The notes under the pieces: generated by a model
Seen by the model: only the letters and a program-made list of their open reading frames with translations
Told to the model about the DNA's origin: nothing
The model's database searches: none
From: Marivita sp. GX14005
Lineage (GTDB): Bacteria > Pseudomonadota > Alphaproteobacteria > Rhodobacterales > Rhodobacteraceae
Direction of reading: 5' to 3'
Assembly: GCF_023370775.1 (NCBI RefSeq)
Contig: NZ_JAMCCQ010000001.1
Coordinates: 1,178,001-1,242,000 of the forward strand
Length of the DNA: 64,000 bases
Translations under genes and position numbers: made by a program
Shown: piece after piece, positions 63,122 to 64,000 of the stretch
Layout: every line of letters starts with the position of its first letter
Numbering within the stretch: the first letter of the stretch is position 1

Positions 63122-64000
63122 TGCCCGACGCCGGAAAATCGCTCGCGCGCTATTCGATCTTCGCGGCGGTGCTTGCGGCGGCGGGGCTGCCGATCTACAT
63201 CCATGCACCGAAATTCTACGTCGATGCCTATGGCGTCAGTCTGTCATCCTTGGGGGCGGTGCTTTTCGCGCTGCGGCTGATCGATGTCGTTCAGGATCCG
63301 CTCCTTGGCAAACTGGCAAGCGCCACGCGGCATCGCCAGGGTTTTGCGGTCGGTGCGGGCCTGACGCTGATGGCAGGTAGCATGTTCGGCCTGTTCGCGG
63401 TCCAGCCGCCTTTTGCGCCGGTGCTGTGGTTCGCGCTGATGCTGACGCTGGTGTTCACGGCGTTCAGCTTTCTCACCATCAACTTCTATGCGCGGGGTGT
63501 GCAGAAGGCCGAGGAACTCGGGGTCTCCGGGCATCTGCGGCTTGCACGTTGGCGTGAAACGGGGGCGCTTCTGGGTGTCTGCGTCGCCTCCGTTCTGCCG
63601 TCGGTCTTTATCGCGCTGGCATGGCCGGAATTCGCTGCCTACGCGGTGATCTTCGCGCTTGTCTGCCTGATTGCGGGTGTTGCCATGCGCGACGAGTGGA
63701 ACGGCGCGATACCGGCTGCGCCCCTTGGTTTCGGCGCGGTGCTGCGCGATCGCGTCTCGCGCCGCTTGCTGCTCATCGCGCTGGTGAACGCGGCCCCGGT
63801 GGCCGTCACCTCAACGCTGTTTCTCTTCTTCGTCGAAAGCAGGTTGGGGGCGCCCGGATGGGAAGGGCCGCTTTTGCTTTTGTTCTTCATATCGGCCGCT
63901 GTGGCGGCCCCGGTTTGGAGCCTGCTGGCCGAACGAGCCGGGCCGAAACGCGCCCTGCTTTCGGCCATGGGGCTGGCGATCGCCGCATTCAGCTTTGCGC
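63121..64000 (+). CDS. MFS/GPH-type transporter, 3' end outside window
   Basis: The frame from GTG at 63121 stays open to the last base (293 codons). It encodes a polytopic membrane protein: SLARYSIFAAVLAAAGLPIY, DVVQDPLLGKLASATRHRQG (the loop after the second helix, typical of MFS_2 sugar/cation symporter-like proteins), and at least seven further helices. Substrate unknown; being co-transcribed with the oxidoreductase and DUF1365 genes, it may move a lipid or a lipid precursor. Similar transporters sit in the equivalent Rhodobacter operon, as I recall. Confidence 0.85.
   Translation, partial: MPDAGKSLARYSIFAAVLAAAGLPIYIHAPKFYVDAYGVSLSSLGAVLFALRLIDVVQDPLLGKLASATRHRQGFAVGAGLTLMAGSMFGLFAVQPPFAPVLWFALMLTLVFTAFSFLTINFYARGVQKAEELGVSGHLRLARWRETGALLGVCVASVLPSVFIALAWPEFAAYAVIFALVCLIAGVAMRDEWNGAIPAAPLGFGAVLRDRVSRRLLLIALVNAAPVAVTSTLFLFFVESRLGAPGWEGPLLLLFFISAAVAAPVWSLLAERAGPKRALLSAMGLAIAAFSFA

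Overview
The window is about 64 kb of GC-rich chromosome from an alphaproteobacterium, most likely Rhodobacterales (Roseobacter/Paracoccaceae type). The grounds are the mix of genes: an RpoE-ChrR pair, CtrA-type TTAA-N7-TTAA boxes at flagellar and EAL-domain genes, a homodimeric AceE-type pyruvate dehydrogenase with a lipoyl-Lpd, plant-type GshA, a 44-residue aa3 oxidase subunit IV, DUF6173, DUF1127 and YdcH proteins, and an RbaV/RbaW-like STAS/kinase pair. Genes are dense, with many 4-nt stop/start overlaps. No prophage or CRISPR array is visible.

Layout. 1-2.6 kb: 3' part of rmuC, a DUF6173 gene behind a palindrome and a CtrA box, a tiny cytochrome oxidase subunit and a lipoprotein. 2.6-3.6 kb: azlCD exporter. 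3.7-7.8 kb: molybdenum-cofactor operon fdhD-mobA-mobB-moeA, the last fused to an extra N-terminal domain. 7.9-21.7 kb: a membrane protein, greA, ETF-QO, a TPR protein, ispE, a polyprenyl diphosphate synthase, DUF2007, a tRNA1(Val)-type methyltransferase, ydcH, phaAB (PHB synthesis), an EAL phosphodiesterase, rpsD, DUF1127 and a LacI-type regulator.

21.8-24.3 kb is the only clearly accessory region. A tRNA-Arg(CCT) gene is followed by what looks like a decayed transposon. It has tandem ~20-bp repeats at both ends in inverted orientation, the remains of a gene resembling an AAA+ transposition adaptor (TniB/TnsC-like), and a degenerate IS256-family element inserted in that gene. 24.3-29.1 kb is a divergent flagellar cluster (motE-orf-fliL against fliF-fliH-fliN-fliP) around one CtrA box.

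29.1-53.5 kb is mostly housekeeping: an extensin-like protein, tyrC-hisC, map, a CinA/GNAT/peroxidase-like/OmpA run, 1-Cys peroxiredoxin, aldehyde dehydrogenase, an RluA-type synthase, free-Met-sulfoxide reductase, the STAS/kinase pair, gshA, rsmE divergent from ubiA, a BON/OmpA-coiled-coil-flavoprotein run, a FadH-like reductase, a DJ-1/PfpI protein, a LysR regulator and xthA. 53.8-59.6 kb is the pyruvate dehydrogenase operon aceE-aceF-lpdA with a strong terminator.

59.6-64 kb is a stress module. The rpoE-chrR pair reads left from a TGATCC-N18-TAACAG promoter. An FAD oxidoreductase-DUF1365-MFS operon reads right from a second promoter-like match, TCATCC-N18-TAAAAA, in the same intergenic gap. 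This suggests the sigma factor controls itself and the neighbouring, probably lipid-modifying, operon. The last gene runs off the window.
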